Shown here one piece after another: positions 51,695-60,296 of a stretch of 64,000 nucleotides of DNA; the first letter of the stretch is position 1; every line of letters begins with the position of its first letter. The position numbers and the translations under genes are program-made. Source of the DNA: Planctomycetota bacterium (GTDB taxonomy: Bacteria > Planctomycetota > UBA1135 > UBA2386); the NCBI GenBank assembly GCA_016794565.1, contig JAEUHQ010000078.1, positions 1 through 64,000 of the forward strand. The letters run 5' to 3'. The notes beneath the pieces are model-generated. The model saw only the letters and a list, made by a program, of their open reading frames with translations. It searched no databases and was not told where the DNA came from.

Positions 51695-53370
51695 TCGCCG
51701 ATGGCGAGCTGCCGCAGGGCGCGGCGCAGCGGGCGGTGCGCATCGAGCAGGCGCACGTAGTCGGACTCGCGCCGGCCGCCCTTCTTGCGCACGACGTCGA
51801 CGAGTGCACAGCGCTGCGCTGCCGTCCACGACGTGATCCCGGGCAGCAGCAGGATCAGCGGGCTCCAACGGCGCCACCACAGCTGCTCGTTCTCGTCCCA
51901 CTTGCGGAAGCCGCGCACGGCGCAGAGATCGGCGGCTTCGTCGGCGCAGACGTCCTCGCCGCGTTCGCGGTCCGCGCCGAAGCGCTTCGCGAGGAGGTCG
52001 GTGATGGCGAGGCCGATGTTCGCCAGGGGGAACACCCCGATCACGTCGTCGCGCGCTCGACCCGCGGACCAGTAGACGTTGTGCTCGGCCAGCGCCTTCA
52101 ACGTGGCGATCGACGAGCGGTGGCCCTTGCCCTTCGCCATCGCGGCGAGTTCGCGCTCCATGAGTGCGAGCACGCCCGGGTCGCGGGCCCGGAACCCGAG
52201 CTTCTGGTAGAACCACCACGAGCCCGACTTCAGGCCCTCGGTGTTGCCTTCGCCGCCGAGCTGGTAGGGATAGATCGTGAACGTGTCCGAGCCGTAGAGC
52301 TGCTTCGTGACGCCGAGCACGCGGCCGTACACGAGACCGGCTTCGCCGCCGCGCCACGTGTCGAACACGTTGTAGGCGACCTCCGAGCTCCCGAAGAGTC
52401 CGCTCGTCAGCACGTAGCCGATCGGGACGCCGTTCTTCAGCGTCACGTAGGCATGGACGGCCTCGAGCAGGAGCCGGCGCTCGGGCTTCATGCCGATCAC
52501 CGCGAACTCGAGTCCGTCCCCGCAGTCGAAGAGCCGCACGTCGCGCGGGTCACCGTACGCGAACGCGTCGAGGTCGCGATGGCGGAGCACCATCGCCTCG
52601 CGCGCGAGGGTCACGATGCTGGCACCGGTGGATTCGTCGACCTGGATCTCCCGGTGGCGACGGCGAAGTTCGGCGCGCAGGTCGGGGCGCTCGCGCCGCA
52701 GCGGGGCGCTCTGGAAGTGCACGGGCCGCCCCGGCAGGTGCGCTGTCGAACGGGTCGGCAGTCCGCCCGCCGGCACGAGGTCGAGTTCGAAGTCGAGCTC
52801 GAGCTCTTCGAAGAACGTCTCGCGCTCCTGTTCGGTCGCGCCGAGGCGCGCGCAGCGTTCGACGAGGAAGTCCGCGTCGCTCGTGCCCGGGCCCGCGAGG
52901 CGCCGTACCCACTCGTTGGCCGGGAGGTCGACCTCGTCGAGTCCGGGCGTCTCCGGCCAGGACGCGAACAGCGGCAGTCGCTGGCTCAGCAGCGCGTCGT
53001 TCGTGTAGCCGCGCCACACGACGCGCAGTGCGCCGGGAAAGCGGCGCGACAGCCAGCGCGCGGTGTTCGCGAAGAACGAGTAGCGCAGCGTCGTGCCGGC
53101 GATGCCGGAGTCGGCGAGCGCGCGGCGGTGGCGCCGAAGGTCGCGTCGCAGTGCGAAGTCCGCGAGCATCGTTTCGACCTGGGCGAGCACGGACTCGTCG
53201 TCGGGATGCGCGCGCAGGAAGCAAAGTGCTTCGTGCAGCCGCAGCACGGCCTTCGCCGTCGGCAGCGTGCTGCGCGCGAGGCGCCGCAGGAGGTCGAGTT
53301 TCGCGACACCCGACCCCGGTCCGAAGACCGCCTTCGCCCGTTCGAGTTGCGCGAGGTCGCTGGCGGTCAT
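51643..53370 (-). CDS. Large protein with GNAT-like C-terminal part, unknown
   Basis: 575 residues from ATG 53370; ATG 53412 is a longer alternative. The N-terminal 230 residues are helical. The middle has EIQVDESTGASIVTLAREAMV, and residues of about 300-420 read GVPIGYVLTSGLFGSSEVAYN, DTWRGGEAGLVYG, then YPYQLGGEGNTEGLKSGSWW, FYQKLGFRAR, which resembles the acetyl-CoA-binding and last-strand portion of a GNAT acetyltransferase. The complete family is not recognised and no substrate is proposed. No signal peptide. It is first in a leftward pair after the FG-GAP exported protein gene (16 bp). Its stop overlaps acyP by 52 bp. Confidence 0.6.
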   Translation of the reverse strand: MTASDLAQLERAKAVFGPGSGVAKLDLLRRLARSTLPTAKAVLRLHEALCFLRAHPDDESVLAQVETMLADFALRRDLRRHRRALADSGIAGTTLRYSFFANTARWLSRRFPGALRVVWRGYTNDALLSQRLPLFASWPETPGLDEVDLPANEWVRRLAGPGTSDADFLVERCARLGATEQERETFFEELELDFELDLVPAGGLPTRSTAHLPGRPVHFQSAPLRRERPDLRAELRRRHREIQVDESTGASIVTLAREAMVLRHRDLDAFAYGDPRDVRLFDCGDGLEFAVIGMKPERRLLLEAVHAYVTLKNGVPIGYVLTSGLFGSSEVAYNVFDTWRGGEAGLVYGRVLGVTKQLYGSDTFTIYPYQLGGEGNTEGLKSGSWWFYQKLGFRARDPGVLALMERELAAMAKGKGHRSSIATLKALAEHNVYWSAGRARDDVIGVFPLANIGLAITDLLAKRFGADRERGEDVCADEAADLCAVRGFRKWDENEQLWWRRWSPLILLLPGITSWTAAQRCALVDVVRKKGGRRESDYVRLLDAHRPLRRALRQLAIGDQRRISKSERPSTSGIS

Positions 53371-53386
53371 GCGCCGTTCGGGCCGG

Positions 53387-55291
53387 TCACGGGCAGATGA
53401 CGAGTTCGACACCGTTCGTCATCGAGACCGGCGCCGAGAACGCGCACTGGAACGTGACGGGCAGGCCGACGAGCGGGAGCGCGGGCAGCGGCAGGGGGAA
53501 GAACGCGCCGCCGCTCGCATCTGCCTGGATCGGCAGCACGCCGACGAACAGGTTCGGGTCGACGAGGAGGATGCCTTCGGGGATCGGGGCGGACCAGCGA
53601 CCGAGCGCGACCGCGTAGACGCCGGGCGAGTTCGCGCCGGCATTCGAGAGCGTCAGGTTGAAGACCGTGCCCGGGCTCAGGCCGCCGCTCGGCACGATGA
53701 GCGAAGTGTTCGTGCCGCCGAGGCCGAGACCGTACGACTCGGTGCCGCAGACCCAGAACTGCTGCTGCGGTGTCGTCGCGCTGTTGCCGTTGACGTCGGT
53801 GGCGGTCAGCGTGAACGACACCGTGGCGCCGCCCATGATCACGGCCGGCGGCGGCGTGAACACCGCGCGATAGAGCAGTCCGCCGAGGAACTTCATCGGC
53901 GTGGATCCCGTGGTCACGCCGCCGCGGTGCGCGATCGTCCAGTTCATGGTCGCCGAGGCAACCGAGGTCTCGCCGTCGTCGACGAACGAGTCTTGGATCA
54001 CGGCGCGCACGACCCACGGCCCCGCGGGGTTCGTCGAGGTCGCCGGCAGCTGTTCGACGCGCACGAAGCGCGGCGGCTGCGTGTCGGCCGGCCCGGTGCC
54101 GTAGTAGGCGCGGTTCAGGAACGAACCAGACTCACCCTGCGCCGTCACGATGTCGTAGATGCCGTCGCCGTTCAGGTCGCCGACCGCGACGTCGAGCGTC
54201 GAGTCGACCAGCGGCGAGAACCCGGCCGTGCCCGTGGCGCGAGCGAACGAGAACGCGCCGTTGTTCACATAGAGCTTCTCGCCGTTCGACTGCAGCGAGC
54301 CGTTCACGATGTCGAGGTCGCCGTCGTTGTCGGAGTCGACGAACACCCATTCGTTGTCGTCGTCCCCGTTGCCGCCGGTGAGAGCCGTCGTGAGGCTCGT
54401 GAAGGACAGCGTGCCCGACGGCACGAGGTTGTTGCGGATGACGGTGTCCGTGAGGCTCGAGACCGACAGCATCACGAGGTCGAGATCGCCGTCGTGGTCG
54501 AGGTCGGCGGCCTCCGTCTCGTAGGTGAGTCCGGTGCCCGCGGGCAGCAGCGACGTGTTGACCGTCGGGAAGTGCCCGGTGCCGTCGTTCAGGTAGATCT
54601 GCTGCCCGGACGACTTGCCGCAGTTGACGATGTCGAGATCCCAGTCGTTGTCGATGTCCGCGAGCACGATGTCCTGCTGGTTCGTCTTCGGCGCCGACAC
54701 GATGTGCGTCGCGGTCACGTTGGTGAAGACGCCCGTGCCGTCGTTCAGGAACAGCTTCAGTTGCCCGTTGGTGTTCTCGTCGTTGAACAGCAGGTCGAGG
54801 TCACCGTCCTGGTCGATGTCCCCGTAGGCGCAGCCGGCGGCCGTGAGCACGGCACCCGCGAGGCGGGTGGTCGACTCGTCGGTGAAGTTGCCGGCGCCGT
54901 CGTTCACGTAGCACCGCTGCTGGCTCGCGCCGTTGCAGGAGAACACCAGATCGCGGTCGCCGTCGCCGTCGATGTCGAACGCGATCACCAGCGTCGCCTT
55001 GATCGCGGTGGCCGGCAGGCGCGTGGCCGTCTCGTCGACCAGGCCGAGGCCGAGCCCGATCTTGTTGATCAAGATCGTCGGCTGGATCGCGCTGCCGCTC
55101 GTGCTGAGTACGAAGCCGTTCGCGAACACGACGTCGAGGTCGTTGTCACCGTCCACGTCGACCAGGATGACGCCTTCGGTCATCACGGTCGGACCCGTGA
55201 TCAGGCCGACCTGCTGGGTGTAGAGGTACTGGGCGGGGAGCGCCGCCGCGGTGAGGGCGATGGCGAGAGCGAGCGGGGTGGTGGGTTGCAC
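53387..55291 (-). CDS. Exported seven-bladed FG-GAP/VCBS propeller protein with shared C-terminal module
   Basis: 634 residues from GTG 55291 with a signal peptide (about 1-20). Seven FG-GAP/VCBS-type repeats of the form D-x-D-x-D-x-DLD-(V/L)-V-F are visible (LVDVDGDNDLDVVFANG, then IAFDIDGDGDRDLVFS, AYGDIDQDGDLDLLFND and four more), enough for one complete seven-bladed beta-propeller of the integrin alpha type. Their Asp-rich loops should bind calcium. Residues 395-500 form an Ig-like domain (TVSFTLTATDVNGN). The last 110 residues are the lineage-specific module (SYGLGLGGTNTSL, then GILLVDPNLF, VGLPVTFQ). Likely a secreted adhesion or surface protein; the ligand is unknown. Confidence 0.82.
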   Translation of the reverse strand: MQPTTPLALAIALTAAALPAQYLYTQQVGLITGPTVMTEGVILVDVDGDNDLDVVFANGFVLSTSGSAIQPTILINKIGLGLGLVDETATRLPATAIKATLVIAFDIDGDGDRDLVFSCNGASQQRCYVNDGAGNFTDESTTRLAGAVLTAAGCAYGDIDQDGDLDLLFNDENTNGQLKLFLNDGTGVFTNVTATHIVSAPKTNQQDIVLADIDNDWDLDIVNCGKSSGQQIYLNDGTGHFPTVNTSLLPAGTGLTYETEAADLDHDGDLDLVMLSVSSLTDTVIRNNLVPSGTLSFTSLTTALTGGNGDDDNEWVFVDSDNDGDLDIVNGSLQSNGEKLYVNNGAFSFARATGTAGFSPLVDSTLDVAVGDLNGDGIYDIVTAQGESGSFLNRAYYGTGPADTQPPRFVRVEQLPATSTNPAGPWVVRAVIQDSFVDDGETSVASATMNWTIAHRGGVTTGSTPMKFLGGLLYRAVFTPPPAVIMGGATVSFTLTATDVNGNSATTPQQQFWVCGTESYGLGLGGTNTSLIVPSGGLSPGTVFNLTLSNAGANSPGVYAVALGRWSAPIPEGILLVDPNLFVGVLPIQADASGGAFFPLPLPALPLVGLPVTFQCAFSAPVSMTNGVELVICP

Positions 55292-55320
55292 AGGGCGCGG
55301 TCGGGCAGAGGGAGTGGGGG

Positions 55321-55326
55321 AGTCTA
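55321..55326 (-). promoter_or_regulatory. -10-like TAGACT for the FG-GAP protein gene
   Basis: TAGACT on the minus strand lies 29 nt before GTG 55291. No -35 box is recognisable. Confidence 0.35.
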
Positions 55327-55397
55327 GCGAGGGCCGCGCGCCGGGGGCGGGGGATTGGTGCGGTGGCGCTGGCTCGTTCCGCGTTTGATCGGTGGCA

Positions 55398-56576
55398 TCA
55401 ACGCAGCACGCCGCCGGCCAACGGAGTGACCTGGAACGGGAACGCGACGCCGCCGGCGGCCTGGAACCAGAGCGGTCGGCCGACGAACGGTGCGCCGTTC
55501 GGCATCGTCCACGACACGGACAGGGCGCCGTTCGAATCGGTGAGCCATGCGCCCGCGATGAACGAGTTCACGAGGCCGAGCGACAGCGGTTGGTCGACGA
55601 TGCCGGGCGCGGGGAACGTGCCGAGGTCGGGATCGACGAGGATCACGACCAGGTTCTGAGGATCGCCGCGGAAGCGGAGCATGAATGGACTGCCGCCTTG
55701 AGGCGGAGCGGGTCGATCGACGCCGAGCAGCGGACCCGGGGGCAGCGTCGTGCAGCCCGCGGAGCCCGGGCTCTGTGTCGTGCGCGTGATGTTGCCCGTG
55801 GCCAGGGGCGCGACAACCGGGCACTGGTTCGTCGCGATCAGGAACGAGTCGCTGATCCAGATCCGTGAGTTCGCATCGGCGCGCAGCGCGGGTGCCCCGG
55901 ATCCCTGGGGCGACGCGCCGCCGAGGCACTGCAGCATGCTGCCCTGCAGCGTGGAACCGATGAGCCAGGCGCCGTCGCCCGGCGTCGCGGCGCCGTTGCC
56001 GCCGATCGCGCTGTTGATCGCGGTGACGTACGAGTTGATCGCCACGAGGCCGTGGCCGGTCGCCGCGGCGCCGAGCGCTGCGACGGCGCAATCCTGCAGG
56101 TGGAGCGTGCCGCCGAGGGCCCACAGCGCGGTCGCGCCCGTCGCCTGCATCGAGCACTGGTCGAGAGTGACGCGGCCGCTCGCCGCGACGCAGTGACGCA
56201 CGACGGCAGGCCCGACCCAGACGTTGGGAAGGAAGTCGATCCCGATCACGTGCAGCGACTGGCCGGGCGCCGGCGCGAGAACGGTCGCACCTTCGGTCGC
56301 GAGGCATTGCGGGTTGGTGAGGCAGGCGGGCGCCACGAACTGCGGTTGCCACGTCACGCTGACCGTGCCCGGAGTCAGCGCGCGGATCGTGACGCCGATC
56401 GTCGCCGTGAAGTGCGCGTACGTTCCCCCTTGCACGATGATGAGGTCGCCCGGGTTCGCGATCTGCAGGGCGTCGCGGATCTCGGGAATGCTCCCGGGGC
56501 CCACGAAGAACGTGGTCTGGGCCGACGCCGGCGCGAGGAGTGCGCCGAAGAGGCAGAGCACTGGCCAGGAACGCAT
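55398..56576 (-). CDS. Exported parallel beta-helix protein with shared C-terminal module
   Basis: 392 residues from ATG 56576, which gives a signal peptide (LCLFGALLAPASAQ); upstream frame without a signal is ignored. Residues 25-270 show the right-handed beta-helix pattern: IPEIRDALQIANPGDLIIVQGGTY opening, then rungs such as VVRHCVAASGRVTLDQCSMQ, LHLQDCAVAAL and INSYVTAINSAIGGN, as in pectate-lyase-like passenger domains. From about 275 comes the module shared with 47527 and 53387 (GCTTLPPG, then VVILVDPDLG, LTDSNGAL, VGRPLWFQ). No lyase active-site residues are clear. Probably a structural or carbohydrate-binding surface protein. Confidence 0.75.
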   Translation of the reverse strand: MRSWPVLCLFGALLAPASAQTTFFVGPGSIPEIRDALQIANPGDLIIVQGGTYAHFTATIGVTIRALTPGTVSVTWQPQFVAPACLTNPQCLATEGATVLAPAPGQSLHVIGIDFLPNVWVGPAVVRHCVAASGRVTLDQCSMQATGATALWALGGTLHLQDCAVAALGAAATGHGLVAINSYVTAINSAIGGNGAATPGDGAWLIGSTLQGSMLQCLGGASPQGSGAPALRADANSRIWISDSFLIATNQCPVVAPLATGNITRTTQSPGSAGCTTLPPGPLLGVDRPAPPQGGSPFMLRFRGDPQNLVVILVDPDLGTFPAPGIVDQPLSLGLVNSFIAGAWLTDSNGALSVSWTMPNGAPFVGRPLWFQAAGGVAFPFQVTPLAGGVLR

Positions 56577-56685
56577 GGACGAGAAGCCGAAGCTCGCGGG
56601 GGAGGACGAGCGGGTGCCCACGACACACCAAGCCGGCGCCGGTGGAAAGCCCCTCCCCGCGGACGGCGGCGCGGGCCGATGCGGG

Positions 56686-57909
56686 TCAGTTGCCCGGCAG
56701 GGGCACGCCGAGATCCCGCAGGAGCGCGTCGTACCGCTCGAACACCCGGCTCCATCGCCAGTTCGCGCGCACCCAGTCGGCGGCTCGAAGACCCGTGGCA
56801 CGGGCTCCCTCCGGATCGGCGAACCACGCGAGCACGGCTTCGCAGGTCCTCTCGGCGCCGTCGGCGACCGCGATGGTCCGCGCCGGAACGTCACCGAGGC
56901 CTTGGGCCGCTTGCGGCGAGGAGACCACGGGCAGGCCCATGCTCATCGCTTCGAGCACCTTGTTCTGCACCCCGCGGGCGAGCCGCAGCGGAGCCACCGC
57001 CACGGCAGCGCGATCGAACCACGGCGGAGTCGTGGGCACGCGGCCGGTGACGGTGACGCCCTGCACGTTCGCGAGCGCCTGCACCTTCGGCGACGGTCTG
57101 CTGCCGACGATCAGCAGGCGCGCGTCGGGAAAGCGCGCGCGAACGGTCGGCCAGCACTCCGCGACGAACCACGTGACGCCGTCGACGTTCGGCTCGTAGT
57201 CCATGACGCCGGTGAAGATCGCGGTGTGCGGGTGGCGTTCGCCGTCGCCGCTGCTCGTGAAGTGTTCGACGTCGACGCCGTTCGGCATCACGTCGGGGAC
57301 GACGCCGGGGATGCGCGCAGCGAAGAGTCTGCGTTCGACCTCGCTGACGACGAGTGAACGTGTGAACGTGCGGGCGACACGGTCCTCGAAGCGCAGCAGC
57401 TTCGTCGCCTCACGAGCGTAGATCCATCGACCGAGGCCACGGCTGGCCGACGCGTACTGCGCCCACTTGTCCGAGTCGAGTTCCGCGAACTGCATGATCT
57501 TCGCCCGCGCCGGCGACCCGAGCGCGTACTGCGCCATCGACGACGAGTAGACGTGGATCAGGTCCGTGGTGCCGTCGGCGGTCCAGCGGTCGACGGCGCG
57601 CTGCAGGCGCCGGTCGCGGAAGAACGGCAGGGTCAGGGCCTCGCCGGACAGGAGCCCGCGCAGGCTCGTGATGCGCCGCTGGCGCCGGGACAATCGCGGT
57701 GCCTCCACCTCGGCGCAGCGACCGGCGAGGAACGCGACTCCTTCGGCGTCACGTTCCTCCTCCTGGAAAGTACCTAGACGGACCCGGGCACCGCGCTCCA
57801 GCAGATGCTGCAGGAAGTGCCATGTCGTGATGCGATCGCCGCGATCGGGCGGCCACGGCACGCGCTGGCACAGGAACACGACCTCGGGGTTTTTCTGGCG
57901 GTCCGACAA
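56686..57909 (-). CDS. Glycosyltransferase, PEP-CTERM/XrtA-associated (TIGR03087) type
   Basis: About 407 residues if started at TTG 57909; GTG 57879 or TTG 57951 are also possible and none has a good ribosome site. N-terminal FLCQRVPWPPDRGDRITTWHFLQHL is the hallmark of the TIGR03087 family of sugar transferases linked to exosortase-associated polysaccharide loci. The C-terminal GT-B half has FTGVMDYEPNVDGVTWF, LLIVGSRPSPKVQ and APLRLARGVQNKVLEAMSMG, the nucleotide-sugar binding region. The protein adds a sugar to a growing exopolysaccharide at the inner membrane. No exosortase or PEP-CTERM motif is in this window. It diverges from an HDOD gene by 50 bp and lies beside the flippase locus. 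Confidence 0.85.
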   Translation of the reverse strand: MSDRQKNPEVVFLCQRVPWPPDRGDRITTWHFLQHLLERGARVRLGTFQEEERDAEGVAFLAGRCAEVEAPRLSRRQRRITSLRGLLSGEALTLPFFRDRRLQRAVDRWTADGTTDLIHVYSSSMAQYALGSPARAKIMQFAELDSDKWAQYASASRGLGRWIYAREATKLLRFEDRVARTFTRSLVVSEVERRLFAARIPGVVPDVMPNGVDVEHFTSSGDGERHPHTAIFTGVMDYEPNVDGVTWFVAECWPTVRARFPDARLLIVGSRPSPKVQALANVQGVTVTGRVPTTPPWFDRAAVAVAPLRLARGVQNKVLEAMSMGLPVVSSPQAAQGLGDVPARTIAVADGAERTCEAVLAWFADPEGARATGLRAADWVRANWRWSRVFERYDALLRDLGVPLPGN

Positions 57910-57959
57910 TGCAGTTGGCGTCAAGCTTGCTCCGGCCGCTCCCCGATACAAGACGCGGC

Positions 57960-58832
57960 ATGGCGCTCTCCAGCGGCACTTCGACGAACATCCTCGGCCT
58001 GGTCAACGACACCATCGAGTTGCCCACCATGCCCGAGGTGCTGGTGAAGCTGAACGAGGTGATGGCCAACGTCGATGCGTCGGCTGCGGACGTCGCCAAC
58101 GTCGTCACGCGCGACCCCGCCGTCTCGACGAACATCCTGCGCATCGTCAACTCGGCGTACTACGGCCTGCAGGTGCGTGTTTCGTCGGTGAGCCTCGCGA
58201 TCTCGGTCATGGGCTTCAACATGACGAAGAAGGTCGCCCTCAAGGCAGCGGTGTTCTCCGCGTTCGGCAAACGGCGCGAGAAGATCCAGCACTTCGATCC
58301 GGTCGCGTTCTGGAAGCACGCGATCTACGCCGGGACGGCGGCGCGCGCGATCGGTTCGGCGTCGACCGTGTTCGCCGATCGCCACCCGGAAGACCTGTAC
58401 ATCGCCGGCCTGCTGCACGACATCGGCAAGATCATCCTGATGGAGAAGGTGGCTCCGCGCTACCTCGCGATGCTGCGCAAGTCGGTCCAACAGCAGCGAC
58501 CGGAGACGGCGGTCGAGGTCGAGGACTTCGGTTTCACGCACGCGGACGTGGGTTCGGTGCTCGCGATCAAGTGGTCGCTGCCCGAGGAACTGGCCATCGC
58601 CATTCGCTACCATCACGCCCCCTCCCGCGACCCCTTCCATCGTTCGCTTTCGTCTCTCATCCACCTGTCCGACCAGCTCGCGTGGCGGGCAGGTCAGCCA
58701 TCGACCGTCGGGCCGGTGCTCGCGGCGATGGAGCCGGATGTCTTCGGCCAGATCGGGGTCGACGCCGCGCAGGTCGAGTCGATCCTCCCGCAGATCCAGG
58801 AGGACTTCGCGGCCTCCGAACTGCCCTGGTGA
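57960..58832 (+). CDS. HDOD-domain protein
   Basis: 290 residues from ATG 57960. The HDOD domain (about 18-240) shows IELPTMPEVLVKLNEVM, NILRIVNSAYYGL and, unlike many HDOD proteins, a full HD motif in YIAGLLHDIGK followed by HHAPSRDPFHR. Thus it may still bind metal and hydrolyse a phosphodiester, whereas most HDODs are inactive scaffolds in signalling and motility. No GGDEF or EAL domain is attached. It precedes the flippase gene by 39 bp, so it may be the first gene of the polysaccharide transcript and control it. Confidence 0.87.
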   Translation: MALSSGTSTNILGLVNDTIELPTMPEVLVKLNEVMANVDASAADVANVVTRDPAVSTNILRIVNSAYYGLQVRVSSVSLAISVMGFNMTKKVALKAAVFSAFGKRREKIQHFDPVAFWKHAIYAGTAARAIGSASTVFADRHPEDLYIAGLLHDIGKIILMEKVAPRYLAMLRKSVQQQRPETAVEVEDFGFTHADVGSVLAIKWSLPEELAIAIRYHHAPSRDPFHRSLSSLIHLSDQLAWRAGQPSTVGPVLAAMEPDVFGQIGVDAAQVESILPQIQEDFAASELPW

Positions 58833-58871
58833 CGACCGTGTGAGCGCCTTCCGCGCTCGCCCGAAGTGACG

Positions 58872-60296
58872 ATGAACTTCCGTCGCTGGGTCGTCTTCAC
58901 GTTCCTCGTGCACGTGCTCGTGCTGCTCGTCGACAAGGGCGGCGGCCTCGTGCTCTACCTGCTCTGCGCGAACCAGCCCGCGCAGCACGGCAAGTCCAGC
59001 GTCGCAGCGTCGCTGCCGTTCATCCTCGGCGCGGTCGCCAACCTGGGCCTCGCCACGTCGCTCGTCTACTTCGTCCGCCGCGGCCGCTACTCGGCGCAGA
59101 CGTGCTTCGAGACGTCGATGGGTGTCGCGCTCGTGTGGGGCGGTTTCGTCGCGCTCGCGGCGATCCTCGTGACTCTCGGTCTGCTGCCGCTGGTCTCGGC
59201 CGACTTCGTGTTCGACCCGTGGCTCGTGGTGCCGATCTGCGCCGTGGTCCCGCTGCTCCTGGTGGCCAGCTACGCGAACAGCACGCAGCTGGCGACCGAG
59301 CGCATCCGCGACTACGGCGTCGTGCACGTCGTCACGTCGCTGGCGTTCCTGCCCGCGTTCTTCGTCTTCTACTTCGCATTCGGCGGCGAGGTGCAGGGCG
59401 TGCCGGCGGGCGTGGCGTGGGGTCGACTCGTGTCGACCGCGGTCGTCGCCGTGGTGGCGTTGTGGCTCGTGCGCAAGGTGGTGAAGCTGCGGATCCGGGT
59501 CGATCCGACGTTCCTGCGCGTGGGCATCCGATTCGGATGGAAGGCGAACGTCGTGTCGACGCTCACCTACCTGAACCACCGGCTCGACCTCCTGGTCCTG
59601 CCGGCGATCTACCTGGCGCACCTCGTCGGCAAGGGCGTGTCGAAGGTCGATGCCGACCGCCTCACGTTCGACCAGGTCGCGTTCTATTCGATGTCGGTCA
59701 CGTGGGCCGAGCTCGTGTGGCATTTCCCGGAAGCGATGCGCGACCTCTTCTTCTCCAAGGTCGCGGGCAGCTCGCACGAACAAGCCCGGGCACTGTCGCC
59801 CGTCCTCGCGCGGCTCGGCCTCGCGATCTCGCTCGTGGGCGCGGGCGCGATCCTGCTGCTGCTCGATCCGGCGATGAGCCTGGTCACCACGCTCGCGAAG
59901 GGCAGCGACGAGAAGTGGTTCACGGACTGGAGTCCGACGGTGGGAAGATCGCTGCTCGTGCTCGTGCCGGGGACCGTGGCGTTCACGGTCTCGAAGGTGC
60001 TGCAGGCCGATCTCGCGGCGCGCGACCGCTTGCAGACGTGCATCAACGCCCAGGTGATCGTGCTCGTCACGATGCTCGGCCTCGACGTGCTGCTCGTCCC
60101 CGAGCACGGCGCGGTGGGGGCGGCGCTGGCGTCGACAGTGGCCTACGTGGTGTCGACGGTCTACACGTGCATCGCGTACGGTCGCGAGACCGGCACGCCG
60201 ATCTGGCGGCTGCTGGTGGTCCACCCTGCGGATTTCCGATACATCCGCGAGATCGCTGCAGCGATCCTCGGCAAGCTACGCCGCTCGCGATCATGA
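58872..60296 (+). CDS. Polysaccharide flippase (Wzx/MATE-like)
   Basis: 474 residues from ATG 58872; GTG 58866 is in frame. About twelve hydrophobic segments spread from residue 6 to 460 (VFTFLVHVLVLLV, LPFILGAVANLGLATSLVYFV, WLVVPICAVVPLLLVA and so on), with the overall pattern of lipid-linked oligosaccharide flippases of the Polysacc_synt family. The protein would move lipid-carried repeat units across the inner membrane. Start of the next gene overlaps its stop (ATGA). Neighbouring glycosyltransferases support the export role. Specificity is unknown. Confidence 0.85.
   Translation: MNFRRWVVFTFLVHVLVLLVDKGGGLVLYLLCANQPAQHGKSSVAASLPFILGAVANLGLATSLVYFVRRGRYSAQTCFETSMGVALVWGGFVALAAILVTLGLLPLVSADFVFDPWLVVPICAVVPLLLVASYANSTQLATERIRDYGVVHVVTSLAFLPAFFVFYFAFGGEVQGVPAGVAWGRLVSTAVVAVVALWLVRKVVKLRIRVDPTFLRVGIRFGWKANVVSTLTYLNHRLDLLVLPAIYLAHLVGKGVSKVDADRLTFDQVAFYSMSVTWAELVWHFPEAMRDLFFSKVAGSSHEQARALSPVLARLGLAISLVGAGAILLLLDPAMSLVTTLAKGSDEKWFTDWSPTVGRSLLVLVPGTVAFTVSKVLQADLAARDRLQTCINAQVIVLVTMLGLDVLLVPEHGAVGAALASTVAYVVSTVYTCIAYGRETGTPIWRLLVVHPADFRYIREIAAAILGKLRRSRS

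Noticed and set aside
57909..57959. Upstream ATG 57909 as the HDOD start
   Set aside because: The 17 extra residues (MQLASSLLRPLPDT...) do not match the HDOD family and would overlap the divergent glycosyltransferase start region; ATG 57960 fits the family N-terminus.
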